Under the pieces are notes generated by a model. It searched no databases. It saw only the letters and a list, made by a program, of their open reading frames with translations, and had not been told where the DNA came from. This document shows, one piece after another, positions 15,482 to 22,658 of a DNA stretch of 38,804 bases. The DNA is taken from the NCBI GenBank assembly GCA_037444725.1, contig JBBILW010000003.1, forward strand, positions 1-38,804, read 5' to 3'. The position numbers and the translations under genes were made by a program. Origin of the DNA: CAIKKG01 sp037444725 (GTDB lineage: Bacteria; Patescibacteriota; Minisyncoccia; UBA6257; GWB1-50-10). Position 1 is the first letter of the stretch, and each line of letters opens with the position of its first letter.

Positions 15482-15566
15482 GGAAGGTTGGCAGAGTGGT
15501 CGAATGCGCCGCACTTGAAATGCGGTATGCCGCAAGGCATCGGAGGTTCGAATCCTCCACCTTCCG
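15482..15566 (+). tRNA. tRNA-Ser (TGA)
   Basis: 85-nt class II tRNA; acceptor GGAAGGT/ACCTTCC, discriminator G, anticodon loop CTTGAAA between CCGCA and TGCGG, variable arm TATGCCGCAAGGCATC. CCA is not encoded. Unlike four other tRNAs here it has no structured element behind it. Confidence 0.96.
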
Positions 15567-15572
15567 CACAGA

Positions 15573-15602
15573 ACAAAAAGACGCCGAAAGGCGCTCTTTT
15601 TT
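15573..15602 (+). terminator. Terminator after tRNA-Ser (TGA)
   Basis: Stem with GAAA tetraloop (CGCC-GAAA-GGCG extended by A/T pairs around one bulge) followed by a T run. Confidence 0.8.
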
Positions 15603-15700
15603 GTTGCGCGCAGATTCCGAAGAATTGTCAGTTTTTTGGAGTTGCCTCGTCATACTTATGTCTCACATAAAACACACAGCGATAGAAGGGAGAAGGCGCC

Positions 15701-16165
15701 ATGCGCGAGACACAGAAGGTAATTGGGAGGATAGCGCTCAAGAAGGCAGCGAGACCGGAATACGCCACAGAAATTTGGATAACTGTATCTCCGAGTCTCA
15801 CGGAAGCAATGGTGAGAGATGCCTTAAAGAGCGGTGCGTTTACCGCCACCATGCGATTTGGTGACCGCACCGCGGAAACCATGGATCGGAAAGGAGGGTA
15901 TGTCGTAGGTCGGCCCGTGCGTTTACGCATTCAGTATGCGGACGGGACATTCGCACCGAATGATTGCCGCATTGTCATCACTCGCACCGAAAAGAAGGAA
16001 ATGCGCGAGATAACAGATGCTGATGTGGCAAGGACGATGTTTACGGGCACAACGAAGAAGATGTTTGCAGAGAAGTTTGGCGCAATCTACAAAAGAACCA
16101 TTCATGAAAGCGAAATTATCACCATCGTTACTTTCACGCGAGGAGAACGCAATGAAATCAATTAA
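15701..16165 (+). CDS. Uncharacterised protein upstream of the aroE-like gene
   Basis: 154 residues, mixed alpha/beta, with no transmembrane segment or cysteine pair. Segments such as ATEIWITVSPSLTEAMVRDAL and GRPVRLRIQYADGTFAPNDCRIVITR suggest strands at the edges of a small domain. AAGGGAGAAGG upstream is a good ribosome-binding site for ATG 15701. Its last codons overlap the start of the next gene by 14 nt, so the two are co-expressed. The promoter is unclear; TTGTCA at 15625 lacks a well-spaced -10. No family recognised. Confidence 0.6.
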   Translation: MRETQKVIGRIALKKAARPEYATEIWITVSPSLTEAMVRDALKSGAFTATMRFGDRTAETMDRKGGYVVGRPVRLRIQYADGTFAPNDCRIVITRTEKKEMREITDADVARTMFTGTTKKMFAEKFGAIYKRTIHESEIITIVTFTRGERNEIN

Positions 16166-17168
16166 GGATTTGCTGGACGTAGGCGGCTGCACGATTGCAG
16201 AAATGCCCGCGGAGAATCCGCGCGAAATAACGGCGCCGCGATATACGGTGGCGCTTATCGAGCACGATTATCCCGCGAGAACGGCGGTCATGTGGAATGC
16301 GGCATATCGTGCATTCGATTTTCCTTTGCAGAACGTGATGCTGGTGGGTTCGGCGTCCGACGCACGACACACCCTTGCGGCTCTCAAGGCCGACCAGGGG
16401 TATCTTGGCGGCGGTGCGGGTGTCGGCTTCAAGGACGAAGTGGTAGAACACCTTGATGAGCTCGACGAGACGGCAAAGCGAGTGGGTGCGGTGAATTTCA
16501 TTTTGAAGACGCACGCAGGGAATCTGCGCGGCTACAACACCGACGGCCTCGGCTTTGCTGAGGGGCTCGAATCGGTCTTCCTTCGGGATGATGAGATGAT
16601 TGCCGGCAAGAAAGTTGTGTTCCTAGGAGCCGGCGCCACGGGAAACGCAATCGCGTTTGCGCTCGCAAACAAAGGCGTGCGTATGACGATTCTGAACCGG
16701 ACAGAGGCAAAAGCGAAGCAGCTTGCCGAGCGCGTGAATAGCGCGTACGGAAGAAAGCTCGCAGCTTTCGGCGGCGAAGACGATGTGGCGCGCGAGATTC
16801 AGACGGCGCACGCAATCGTGAACGTTTCTACGAAGGGAGCGGCAGGCGAGTTCGAGCAGTACTCGGCTCTTGCGCCAGCTCGTCTTCCCGCGAATGCGGA
16901 CAACATCGCCGCAAACCACAAGGCAGCTTCTAAGCTGTTTAGTCTCGTGCCGGTGCGCGCGGTCGTGTGCGACATCGTGCTCGGCACAAAGCCGACTCCG
17001 TTTATCGAAGAGGCGACTCAGCGCGGCTACCGCACGATGGACGGCATTCCCATGGTGGTGAATCAGGGAGTGGAAGCGTTTTGGATTCTGCACAGCGAGG
17101 ATCTGAAACGCAAAGGTCTCACAAAGCGCGATGTGCGCGAGGTGATGGCAGGCGCAGCCAAGAAGTAG
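16152..17168 (+). CDS. Shikimate dehydrogenase-like oxidoreductase
   Basis: 338 residues. N-terminal substrate domain with the catalytic-lysine region GVGFKDEV (K94), GAVN and GYNTDGLGF (D131). NADP-binding Rossmann domain with GAGATGNAIA and NRTEAKA. C-terminal DIVLGTKPTPF and GIPMVVNQGVEAF as in AroE. It is longer than normal AroE (~275) through an N-terminal extension and an insert at the AANHKAASKL region. Start 16152 has a GAGGAGA site 5 nt upstream. No other shikimate-pathway gene is in the window, so a role in aromatic synthesis is unproven; quinate or another hydroxy acid is possible. Confidence 0.82.
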   Translation: MKSIKDLLDVGGCTIAEMPAENPREITAPRYTVALIEHDYPARTAVMWNAAYRAFDFPLQNVMLVGSASDARHTLAALKADQGYLGGGAGVGFKDEVVEHLDELDETAKRVGAVNFILKTHAGNLRGYNTDGLGFAEGLESVFLRDDEMIAGKKVVFLGAGATGNAIAFALANKGVRMTILNRTEAKAKQLAERVNSAYGRKLAAFGGEDDVAREIQTAHAIVNVSTKGAAGEFEQYSALAPARLPANADNIAANHKAASKLFSLVPVRAVVCDIVLGTKPTPFIEEATQRGYRTMDGIPMVVNQGVEAFWILHSEDLKRKGLTKRDVREVMAGAAKK

Positions 17169-17181
17169 CTTATATTTATTC

Positions 17182-17206
17182 AACACCGCTCCGGCGGTGT
17201 TTTTTT
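17182..17206 (+). terminator. Terminator of the aroE-like gene
   Basis: AACACCGC-TCCG-GCGGTGTT stem followed by TTTTTT. The T run also supplies the start of the next TTGACT box. Confidence 0.88.
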
Positions 17207-17234
17207 GACTTATGATCGTAGGGAGTGCTAGGGT
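17205..17234 (+). promoter_or_regulatory. Promoter of the 17287 gene
   Basis: TTGACT (17205-17210), 18 bp, TAGGGT (17229-17234); about 45 nt of leader with an AAGGGGG ribosome-binding site. Confidence 0.5.
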
Positions 17235-17286
17235 GGCACGGTAAGTGGCTCCTTAACATCACGTACTTCGCACAAGGGGGTTCAGC

Positions 17287-17979
17287 ATGGCAGACCTGAG
17301 GAAGTTGGCCGAGCGATTCGTCGTGTTCGAGCGGGAATGGATGCTGAAGAAGGAGTCGGGCATTCTCGTCGATTCTGATGCGAAAATGCTCACGGCGCTT
17401 CTCAACGCGGCCGGATTCGAAGTTGAGCGCGTAGAGATAGGTGTGCTGAACGTGCACGACTACGGGCTTCGGTCACGCATGATGCCCATCAACGTCTCGT
17501 GTCCTTTCCGCGCCAAAGAAGGGCGTGTTACGTATGTGGCAACTTCGTGGCTGAATCAGCTCTGGGAGTTGGTGGCTTCCTCACAGGACGGCGAGTCGAC
17601 AACGTCCGCAGTTGAGATGGTGGAGAAGGAGATTGCGCGGAGCGTTCCTCTCACGCCCATCCCTATCGGTCCGGACGGAGAAGAATTCATCGAGTTCGAG
17701 CCGAACTGCTACGGATTCCTCCATGCAGAGCACGTGCGAGACAATGGCCTGCTCACGTATGGTCCAATTGGGAAACACAAGTACTGCACGGGTAGCATAA
17801 AACGCATCCACGTTTCGGAAGGGTATGATGCGCTGACCTGCGAAAGGTGCAACCTGCGCGTTACCTTTCCGCGGTCCATCGTTGAGGGAAATGTGCGGCG
17901 AGTTGTACTAACATTCGGCGATCTGCGCTTCGCGATGGCGAGGTTGAAGAGGAACGGATGGCGCTGGACGAAGGAATAA
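17287..17979 (+). CDS. Uncharacterised protein
   Basis: 230 residues, soluble. An N-terminal helical region leads to an alpha/beta middle. Later segments NCYGFLHAEHVRDNGLLTYGP and ALTCERCNLRVTFPR carry one CxxC; a partner cysteine may be that in YCTGS. The C-terminus FGDLRFAMARLKRNGWRW is basic. It has its own promoter, ribosome-binding site (AAGGGGG, 8 nt before ATG) and terminator. No family recognised; possible nucleic-acid-binding zinc protein. Confidence 0.6.
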   Translation: MADLRKLAERFVVFEREWMLKKESGILVDSDAKMLTALLNAAGFEVERVEIGVLNVHDYGLRSRMMPINVSCPFRAKEGRVTYVATSWLNQLWELVASSQDGESTTSAVEMVEKEIARSVPLTPIPIGPDGEEFIEFEPNCYGFLHAEHVRDNGLLTYGPIGKHKYCTGSIKRIHVSEGYDALTCERCNLRVTFPRSIVEGNVRRVVLTFGDLRFAMARLKRNGWRWTKE

Positions 17980-17985
17980 ACATGG

Positions 17986-18017
17986 GGAGCGGGCGAGTAA
18001 ATCGCGCTGCTCCTTTT
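17986..18017 (+). terminator. Terminator of the 17287 gene
   Basis: GGAGC...GCTCC stem with an inner GGCG/CGC(G) helix, then TTTTT. Confidence 0.65.
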
Positions 18018-18045
18018 TATTTGCGCAAAATACGTGCGCGTTCTT

Positions 18046-18354
18046 TTAATTCAGTTGATTCAGTTCTTCGAGGGCGTCCTGCAAGTTATTCAGCGCAGAT
18101 TCCTTTTCTTGTTCATCACCCGCATTCCGGTACTCCTCAATAAGACGCACGCCCTTCTCCGTTCCGCTCAATTCACGGAAAGGACCCGCGAACTGACCAA
18201 TCCAACTCATAGCAAGCTCATTCCTTTGGTTCTGTTTAGCGCCGTGCGTTTTGCCAAATTCTTCAATGAGCGCTTTTTGAATCGCGTTGTGTTCAGCAAG
18301 AGGCAATACACCTTCCTGTTCGGGCTCGCTTGGCTTGAATTGTTCCAAGTTCAT
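18046..18354 (-). CDS. Uncharacterised acidic helical protein
   Basis: 102 residues, Glu/Gln-rich and predicted fully helical (EQEGVLPLAEHNAIQKALIEEFGK ... ALNNLQDALEELNQLN), with no membrane segment or cysteine. ATG 18354 lies 8 nt after TATATT on the minus strand, so it may be leaderless although it closely follows the glycosyltransferase gene (15-nt gap). No family recognised. Confidence 0.6.
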   Translation of the reverse strand: MNLEQFKPSEPEQEGVLPLAEHNAIQKALIEEFGKTHGAKQNQRNELAMSWIGQFAGPFRELSGTEKGVRLIEEYRNAGDEQEKESALNNLQDALEELNQLN

Positions 18355-18362
18355 AGTATGAG

Positions 18363-18368
18363 AATATA
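18363..18368 (-). promoter_or_regulatory. Possible -10 box of the 18354 gene
   Basis: Minus strand TATATT, 8 nt before the ATG. No clear -35 box, so this is weaker than the other leaderless promoters. Confidence 0.35.
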
Positions 18369-18369
18369 A

Positions 18370-19461
18370 CTATTTCAAATCCGCAACAAATTGCACGATT
18401 GCCTGCGTGGTATTGCGTGGGAAAAGCGCTCGCATAGCGCGTGAGCGCTCAAGTTTTACTTTTGCGGGTTCATCCCGCAAGGCGAGGATACGCTTCATCG
18501 CGCGCACCGCCGTTTTCTCAACGAATCCAAAACCGCGTTTCGTAAATATATCTACATTCCCTTCTTCCTGAGGTTTCAGATATTTTGTGATGACGACGGG
18601 ACAACCCATCGCGGCCGCTTCCATGACGAATCCGGTGCCCGCCTTGCCAATCGCTACGTCAGCAACGCGGAAGTATTCATCCATGTTATCAATAAAGCCA
18701 AGCACGTGTGCTCGCGGCAGTTCGCGCGCGAGTTTTTCTTTAAGCGCATCATTTTTTCCGCACACGATGATAGGGGTGATGCCGCCGGTCTTTTCAAGAA
18801 GCCATGCGAGGTCCTCGACGAAAGGGTCGGGCGCGGTATGCGCCATGTAGAGCGCGGTATAGGTGTTTGCAGGGATAGAAAGTTTTTTGCGGAGCGCATC
18901 GGCGTCTTTGGATTCGAAGAATGCCGCGCGCAAGGGATACCCCAGCTGAAAAATAGTTTCGGGAGAAGCGCCGAGTTCCTCGAGCGCTGCAACCGTCTCG
19001 GGAAGGGGTGCGATGTGCGCATCGGTGCCCGGTGCATACCAATAGGCATGTAGCGTTTCAAGGTCAGTCACAACGGAGACGAGCTGAAACGTGTGTTTTG
19101 ATTTGAGTTCGGCTATCACGCGATTCGCGGCAGGGAAGGTGGTCACAATCGTATCCGGGCGCATCTGTGAGATGTACGCATCAAGATTTGCGGAGACTTT
19201 TGCGGGCGCTATGGCGACGATGGCATCAAGAACGGTATTCGAGTCGGTAGCGGCAGCGAGTCCGCGATGGAGGAGGGGAACGTGCGTGGTTGCAAAATTG
19301 AAAAGTTCTTTTGTGATGCGTTCGGTGAAGGTGCCGATGATGTCTTTGAAATCAAAAATCTCGGCGCTATGGCCCTGACGCACGAACTCGGCGCGCAACG
19401 CTTCCGCGGGCGTTTTGTGCCCGCTGCCGTATTCGGATGTAACGATAAGAATCTTTTTCAC
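18370..19461 (-). CDS. GT28 family glycosyltransferase (MGDG synthase/UgtP-like)
   Basis: 363 residues. The N-terminal MGDG-synthase-type domain has ILIVTSEYGSGHKTPAEAL. The C-terminal nucleotide-sugar domain has GKAGTGFVMEAAAMGCPVVI and KPQEEGNVD. Family members transfer glucose or galactose from UDP-sugar to diacylglycerol, or GlcNAc in MurG. The role here is probably membrane glycolipid synthesis; acceptor unknown. Start: a GTG at 19461, which leaves only two bases (CC) after the discriminator A of tRNA-Leu. There is no room for a promoter or ribosome-binding site, so the mRNA must come from the tRNA transcript. Confidence 0.85.
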   Translation of the reverse strand: MKKILIVTSEYGSGHKTPAEALRAEFVRQGHSAEIFDFKDIIGTFTERITKELFNFATTHVPLLHRGLAAATDSNTVLDAIVAIAPAKVSANLDAYISQMRPDTIVTTFPAANRVIAELKSKHTFQLVSVVTDLETLHAYWYAPGTDAHIAPLPETVAALEELGASPETIFQLGYPLRAAFFESKDADALRKKLSIPANTYTALYMAHTAPDPFVEDLAWLLEKTGGITPIIVCGKNDALKEKLARELPRAHVLGFIDNMDEYFRVADVAIGKAGTGFVMEAAAMGCPVVITKYLKPQEEGNVDIFTKRGFGFVEKTAVRAMKRILALRDEPAKVKLERSRAMRALFPRNTTQAIVQFVADLK

Positions 19462-19463
19462 GG

Positions 19464-19549
19464 TGCCTAGGGCCGGACTCGAACCGGCAAGACCTGTTAC
19501 GGTCAAGGGATTTTAAGTCCCTCGTGTATACCAATTTCACCACCTAGGC
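19464..19549 (-). tRNA. tRNA-Leu (TAA)
   Basis: 86-nt class II tRNA, acceptor GCCTAGG/CCTAGGC, discriminator A, anticodon loop CTTAAAA between AGGGA and TCCCT, variable arm TGACCGTAACAGGTCT. The three bases at and after the discriminator (ACC) are followed by G, so CCA is not fully encoded. It is directly joined to the downstream glycosyltransferase ORF. Confidence 0.95.
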
Positions 19550-19636
19550 TTTTGTGCTTGCACCAATAAAGCACTGTATGATGCTACCCCAAATTAAAAA
19601 ACCCGACAATTACTATAGTGTATTATCGCATATGCA

Positions 19637-19670
19637 TTGACAAAACACAAGAAAAATGTGAAGATATAAA
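19637..19670 (+). promoter_or_regulatory. Probable promoter of the 19709 gene
   Basis: TTGACA (19637-19642) and an AT-rich GATATAAA at 19663-19670. The spacing is 20-22 bp depending on the -10 chosen, longer than ideal. Confidence 0.4.
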
Positions 19671-19708
19671 CAGTTCTTCATCCCCCTTACCGAATGCGGA
19701 GGTACGAC

Positions 19709-20137
19709 ATGAAGATTGTCGCGAAGTTCATCGAAGAATTCGTCGCTCTCCTCATCTTTGCGTTCTTGCCCTCGTTTCTCATCACCGAGATGTTCGCGAG
19801 GAATTATGAGCACAAGTGGTTGCTCATGTTCGTCATCGCGTGCGTCGCCCTCTCCATCGTCCTCTTCTTCAAGATGTATATGGAATACAAACGGGCCGCA
19901 CGGGCGCTCGTGCTCTCGCACGATCTGAAAAAGCTCGCAATGCATCCCGCGGTGTCCGCACGCACGAAGTCCGCGCTTCTGCATACCATCGCGCACTGCA
20001 CAGAAGCGGAACGCGAGATCGCCGCCGGCAGACCTCTTGCGGAGGTGTATGATTTCAACCGTCTTCGCGAGAAAGTCAAAGAAGGGAGAAAGTGCGCGCT
20101 GCGCGAGATTCGCCTCGCGGAGCGAGAGCGGACGTAA
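19709..20137 (+). CDS. Small two-helix membrane protein of the 19.7-22.2 kb array
   Basis: 142 residues: two transmembrane helices (about 8-28 and 36-55), then a cytoplasmic helical tail (EYKRAARALVLSHDLKKLAMHP ... FNRLREKVKEGRKCALREIRLAERERT). The tail resembles in layout the helical tails of the next two proteins (membrane helix, basic linker, LP/MHP, long helices). CGGAGG 7 nt before ATG 19709 decides the start over the in-frame ATG at 19694. Own promoter and terminator. No family recognised. Confidence 0.65.
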   Translation: MKIVAKFIEEFVALLIFAFLPSFLITEMFARNYEHKWLLMFVIACVALSIVLFFKMYMEYKRAARALVLSHDLKKLAMHPAVSARTKSALLHTIAHCTEAEREIAAGRPLAEVYDFNRLREKVKEGRKCALREIRLAERERT

Positions 20138-20147
20138 TCCGCTCACC

Positions 20148-20182
20148 CCCCCTCGGAACCTACGGGTTTCGCAGGGGGTTTT
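20148..20182 (+). terminator. Terminator with UACG loop
   Basis: Long stem (13 pairs with one bulge) capped by C-TACG-G, then TTTT. First of a set of similar terminators. Confidence 0.85.
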
Positions 20183-20200
20183 CATTTTCCACGAAACTCA

Positions 20201-20230
20201 TTGACAATGTTCCAGGGAAATGAGTTAATA
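20201..20230 (+). promoter_or_regulatory. Promoter of the 20270 gene
   Basis: TTGACA (20201-20206), 18 bp, TTAATA (20225-20230). Confidence 0.6.
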
Positions 20231-20269
20231 GCCAAGCTCATTTCCACAAAAAATAGAAAGGACCCCCAC

Positions 20270-20806
20270 ATGAAGCGCATTGGATTGGTATTCGCGGCGT
20301 TTGGCGTCGTCACGTTGTATGCGGAACATGAACACATGCCGGTAGTTGCGCGCGTGTTCGGTGTCGCGAACGCGCAAGCGGCGCCGGTTGTGGCGGAGGC
20401 GCCTCCCGACTTTGGAAAGGTGGCATTGTTTTCCGGGGGCGTGTTCATCACGCTTCTTGTTCTCGAGTTGTTCGCCCGTACAATCGCCGCGCGGAAAATC
20501 CGCAAGGAAAACGAAAAGGAATTCCGCAGGTTGTTGAAAGACCTTCCGCAGAGGTTCAAGGATGCGCGCGCGGCACTCGGCCACTCCCACGTGACCGAGA
20601 GCACGAAGAGAATGCTCGATCTGGCCAAGTGGGAGTTCAATGCCGTGAACGCAGAGGCGAAGAATCCGCCTGACGTGGCTCGCTCGCTCTCACTGTTGCG
20701 GCACATCAATTCGGTAATCGACGTGGTGCTCGAAAATGCGCAGCATGAGAAGAAGTTCGCGTTGGCGTCCTTCATCGGAACTCCAGGCTACGTGGACGAG
20801 GGATAG
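20270..20806 (+). CDS. Secreted/membrane protein related to the TPM-domain protein downstream
   Basis: 178 residues: a possible signal peptide (KRIGLVFAAFGVV ... ANAQA|AP), a transmembrane helix at about 50-70, then a helical domain RKIRKENEKEFRRLLKDLPQ followed by RFKDARAAL. It aligns by eye with the domain that follows the membrane helix of the 20967 product (RRKERKETEELLASLPAH, then LKKARAAV). It looks like that protein without the TPM domain. ATG 20270 has AAAGGA upstream. Monocistronic, with TTGACA promoter and UACG-loop terminator. Confidence 0.65.
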   Translation: MKRIGLVFAAFGVVTLYAEHEHMPVVARVFGVANAQAAPVVAEAPPDFGKVALFSGGVFITLLVLELFARTIAARKIRKENEKEFRRLLKDLPQRFKDARAALGHSHVTESTKRMLDLAKWEFNAVNAEAKNPPDVARSLSLLRHINSVIDVVLENAQHEKKFALASFIGTPGYVDEG

Positions 20807-20836
20807 CCTCGTTCTGTGGCGTGTGTCACATTCAAA

Positions 20837-20873
20837 CCCCCTGAATATCTACGGATGTTGAGGGGGCTTTTTA
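20837..20873 (+). terminator. Terminator with UACG loop
   Basis: Stem CCCCCTGAATATC with GATGTTGAGGGGG (one G-G mismatch, one G-T) capped by TACG, then CTTTTT. Confidence 0.85.
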
Positions 20874-20889
20874 TTACATCAAAATATGA

Positions 20890-20919
20890 TTGACAAAAGC
20901 CAAAAAAAGTGCTTAAATA
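20890..20919 (+). promoter_or_regulatory. Promoter of the TPM-domain gene
   Basis: TTGACA (20890-20895), 18 bp, TAAATA (20914-20919). Confidence 0.6.
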
Positions 20920-20966
20920 CTAGCAGTTTCTTCACAACCCAAACCAACACAGAAAGGCGGGAAGTC

Positions 20967-22217
20967 ATGAAGAACTTGAACGGCAAGGCGCTGTTGCATT
21001 GGACACTTCTCATCGCCGTGTCGGCCCTCTTCGGGCTCGTGAGCTGTCACGCACACGCGCAGGAGTTCCCGAAGCCGAAGGGCTACATGAACGACTTCGC
21101 CCACATCCTCTCGGAGGATGAGGCGGTGAAGCTCGAGGTCGAGCTCGCGAAGTTCGACGCCCGGATGGGCGTAGAAATCGCGGTCGTCTCCGTGAAGTCG
21201 CTCAACGGTTACTCCGTCGAGGAGTACACGAAGCGGCTCAGCAACGCCTGGGGCGTCGGGAAGAAGAGCGCGAACAACGGCATCATGTTCCTTGTGGCGC
21301 CAAGCGAGCGGAAGATCCGCATCGCCGTCGGGGACGGCCTCACGGCGCAGTTCTCCGACGGTGAGGTAAAGCGCATCATCGAGAACGAAGTCGTTCCTCG
21401 GTTCCGCAAGAACCAGCTGAACGAGGGGCTAGTTGCCGGCGCGCGCAGCATCATGAGTGTGCTGACGGAAGAGCGCGCCTCGTCCGTGCAGGCGCCGAAG
21501 CGCAGCGAGGATAAGGCCCCGGTTTACATCATGGGCGGCATCTTTGCGGCGTTGCTGCTGTCGTTTGGCGGCACGATGATAATCGGTGCCATCTACGATC
21601 GGAGGAAGGAGCGGAAGGAGACCGAAGAGCTGCTCGCGTCGCTTCCGGCGCACCTCAAGAAGGCGCGGGCCGCGGTGAACCGCGACGACGTCGGCGACAG
21701 GGCGAAGGAGCTCTTTTCGAAAGCCTCCGAGCTTTTCGAAGAGGCGACGCAGAAGCCCACTCTGCTCACCAGGTACGGGATTCTCAAGAAGCTGAGGGAC
21801 GCTTCGTCCGCGGCGAACAGAGCGGAGATGGCCGCGGAGAGCGACAGGAAGCAAGCCGCAGTGGCGCGCGAGAAGGGTCCGGAACTTTTTGCAAAGCTTC
21901 CGGAGCAATTTGCGGCCGCGAAGGAGAAGGCGGCGGGTGACGAGCAGAAGTTGCAGCGCATCGCGTCTGACGAGATGAAGTATCACGATCTGCGCGCGAG
22001 CTCCGTCAGCGGACTCGTGCCCGACTGGGTCGTCTGGTACGTCGTTCTCTCGGCCATGAGCTCTCACTGCGAGAGCGTCGTGAATCCGGAGCCGCCGCGT
22101 TCGAGTGGCGATGATGGGAGACGCTCCTCCTACGACAGCGACTCCACGAGCTCAAGCTCGTTCCCCAGCTTCAGCGGCGGAAGCATGGGCGATGGCGGCG
22201 CTTCCGGCGGCTGGTAG
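20967..22217 (+). CDS. TPM-domain (YgcG-like) membrane protein
   Basis: 416 residues. Signal peptide ending HAHAQ|E (about residue 31). TPM domain at about 35-165 with YMNDFAHILSEDEAVKLE, GVEIAVVSV and RIAVGDGLTAQFSD. Transmembrane helix at about 185-205. Long cytoplasmic helical domain. Serine/glycine-rich tail ending SMGDGGASGGW, as in YgcG. TPM proteins are membrane-tethered; some act in photosystem repair or have phosphatase activity, but the bacterial role is poorly known. The extra ~200-residue helical domain between the membrane helix and the tail, shared with the gene upstream, is unusual. ATG 20967 is preceded by GGCGGGAAG. Confidence 0.82.
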   Translation: MKNLNGKALLHWTLLIAVSALFGLVSCHAHAQEFPKPKGYMNDFAHILSEDEAVKLEVELAKFDARMGVEIAVVSVKSLNGYSVEEYTKRLSNAWGVGKKSANNGIMFLVAPSERKIRIAVGDGLTAQFSDGEVKRIIENEVVPRFRKNQLNEGLVAGARSIMSVLTEERASSVQAPKRSEDKAPVYIMGGIFAALLLSFGGTMIIGAIYDRRKERKETEELLASLPAHLKKARAAVNRDDVGDRAKELFSKASELFEEATQKPTLLTRYGILKKLRDASSAANRAEMAAESDRKQAAVAREKGPELFAKLPEQFAAAKEKAAGDEQKLQRIASDEMKYHDLRASSVSGLVPDWVVWYVVLSAMSSHCESVVNPEPPRSSGDDGRRSSYDSDSTSSSSFPSFSGGSMGDGGASGGW

Positions 22218-22228
22218 CAGACATCACA

Positions 22229-22261
22229 CCCCTTGGAATCTACGGATTCCAAGGGGTTTTT
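22229..22261 (+). terminator. Terminator with UACG loop
   Basis: Perfect 12-bp stem (22229-22240 with 22245-22256) capped by C-TACG-G, then TTTTT. Confidence 0.92.
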
Positions 22262-22264
22262 CTT

Positions 22265-22297
22265 TTGACAAAATTGGCGAAAAAGATGATAAGTATA
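22265..22297 (+). promoter_or_regulatory. Promoter of the 22332 gene
   Basis: TTGACA (22265-22270) with an AT-rich -10 region GATAAGTATA at 22288-22297 (17-19 bp spacing). Confidence 0.5.
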
Positions 22298-22331
22298 CAC
22301 GCACCTTGAAACCCTAAGAACGGAGGCAGTC

Positions 22332-22538
22332 ATGAAAAAGTCGCTGCGAAGTAGAAGAGCGGGGAGTAATGTCCGCAGAGTGGCAAGAACGGTCGCGTCG
22401 CCCATCTTCATGCAGATGCAAACGGCAGTGAACCGTCCGAGTCGACCCGCAAGGCTCGATCCGTCGATGCGCGACGTGAGTCGGCGCCGTCTTCCATTCG
22501 CTCCGCGCAAGAAGCGGTTCGAGAAGCCGAAGAAGTAA
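22332..22538 (+). CDS. Small highly basic protein
   Basis: 68 residues, rich in Arg and Lys (SRRAGSNVRRVARTV ... RDVSRRRLPFAPRKKRFEKPKK), with only two acidic residues besides the single Glu near the end. Strong ACGGAGGCA ribosome-binding site, own TTGACA promoter and perfect terminator. Charge and size suggest nucleic-acid binding. No family recognised. Confidence 0.6.
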   Translation: MKKSLRSRRAGSNVRRVARTVASPIFMQMQTAVNRPSRPARLDPSMRDVSRRRLPFAPRKKRFEKPKK

Positions 22539-22544
22539 ATACGC

Positions 22545-22581
22545 AACCCCCGAATGTCTATAAGACATTCGGGGGTTTTTC
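22545..22581 (+). terminator. Terminator of the basic-protein gene
   Basis: 15-bp perfect stem (22545-22559 with 22563-22577) with a 3-nt loop and TTTTT. It also blocks transcription toward the convergent tRNA-Cys. Confidence 0.92.
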
Positions 22582-22586
22582 TTATG

Positions 22587-22658
22587 AGGCCGCGGTGAGA
22601 ATTGAACTCACGCATAAGGGTTTTGCAGACCCTTGCCTTACCACTTGGCTACGCGGCC
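22587..22658 (-). tRNA. tRNA-Cys (GCA)
   Basis: 72 nt, acceptor GGCCGCG/CGCGGCC, discriminator T as expected for Cys, anticodon loop CTGCAAA between AGGGT and ACCCT. CCA is not encoded. Its first ten bases overlap the end of rbfA, including the rbfA stop codon. Confidence 0.95.
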
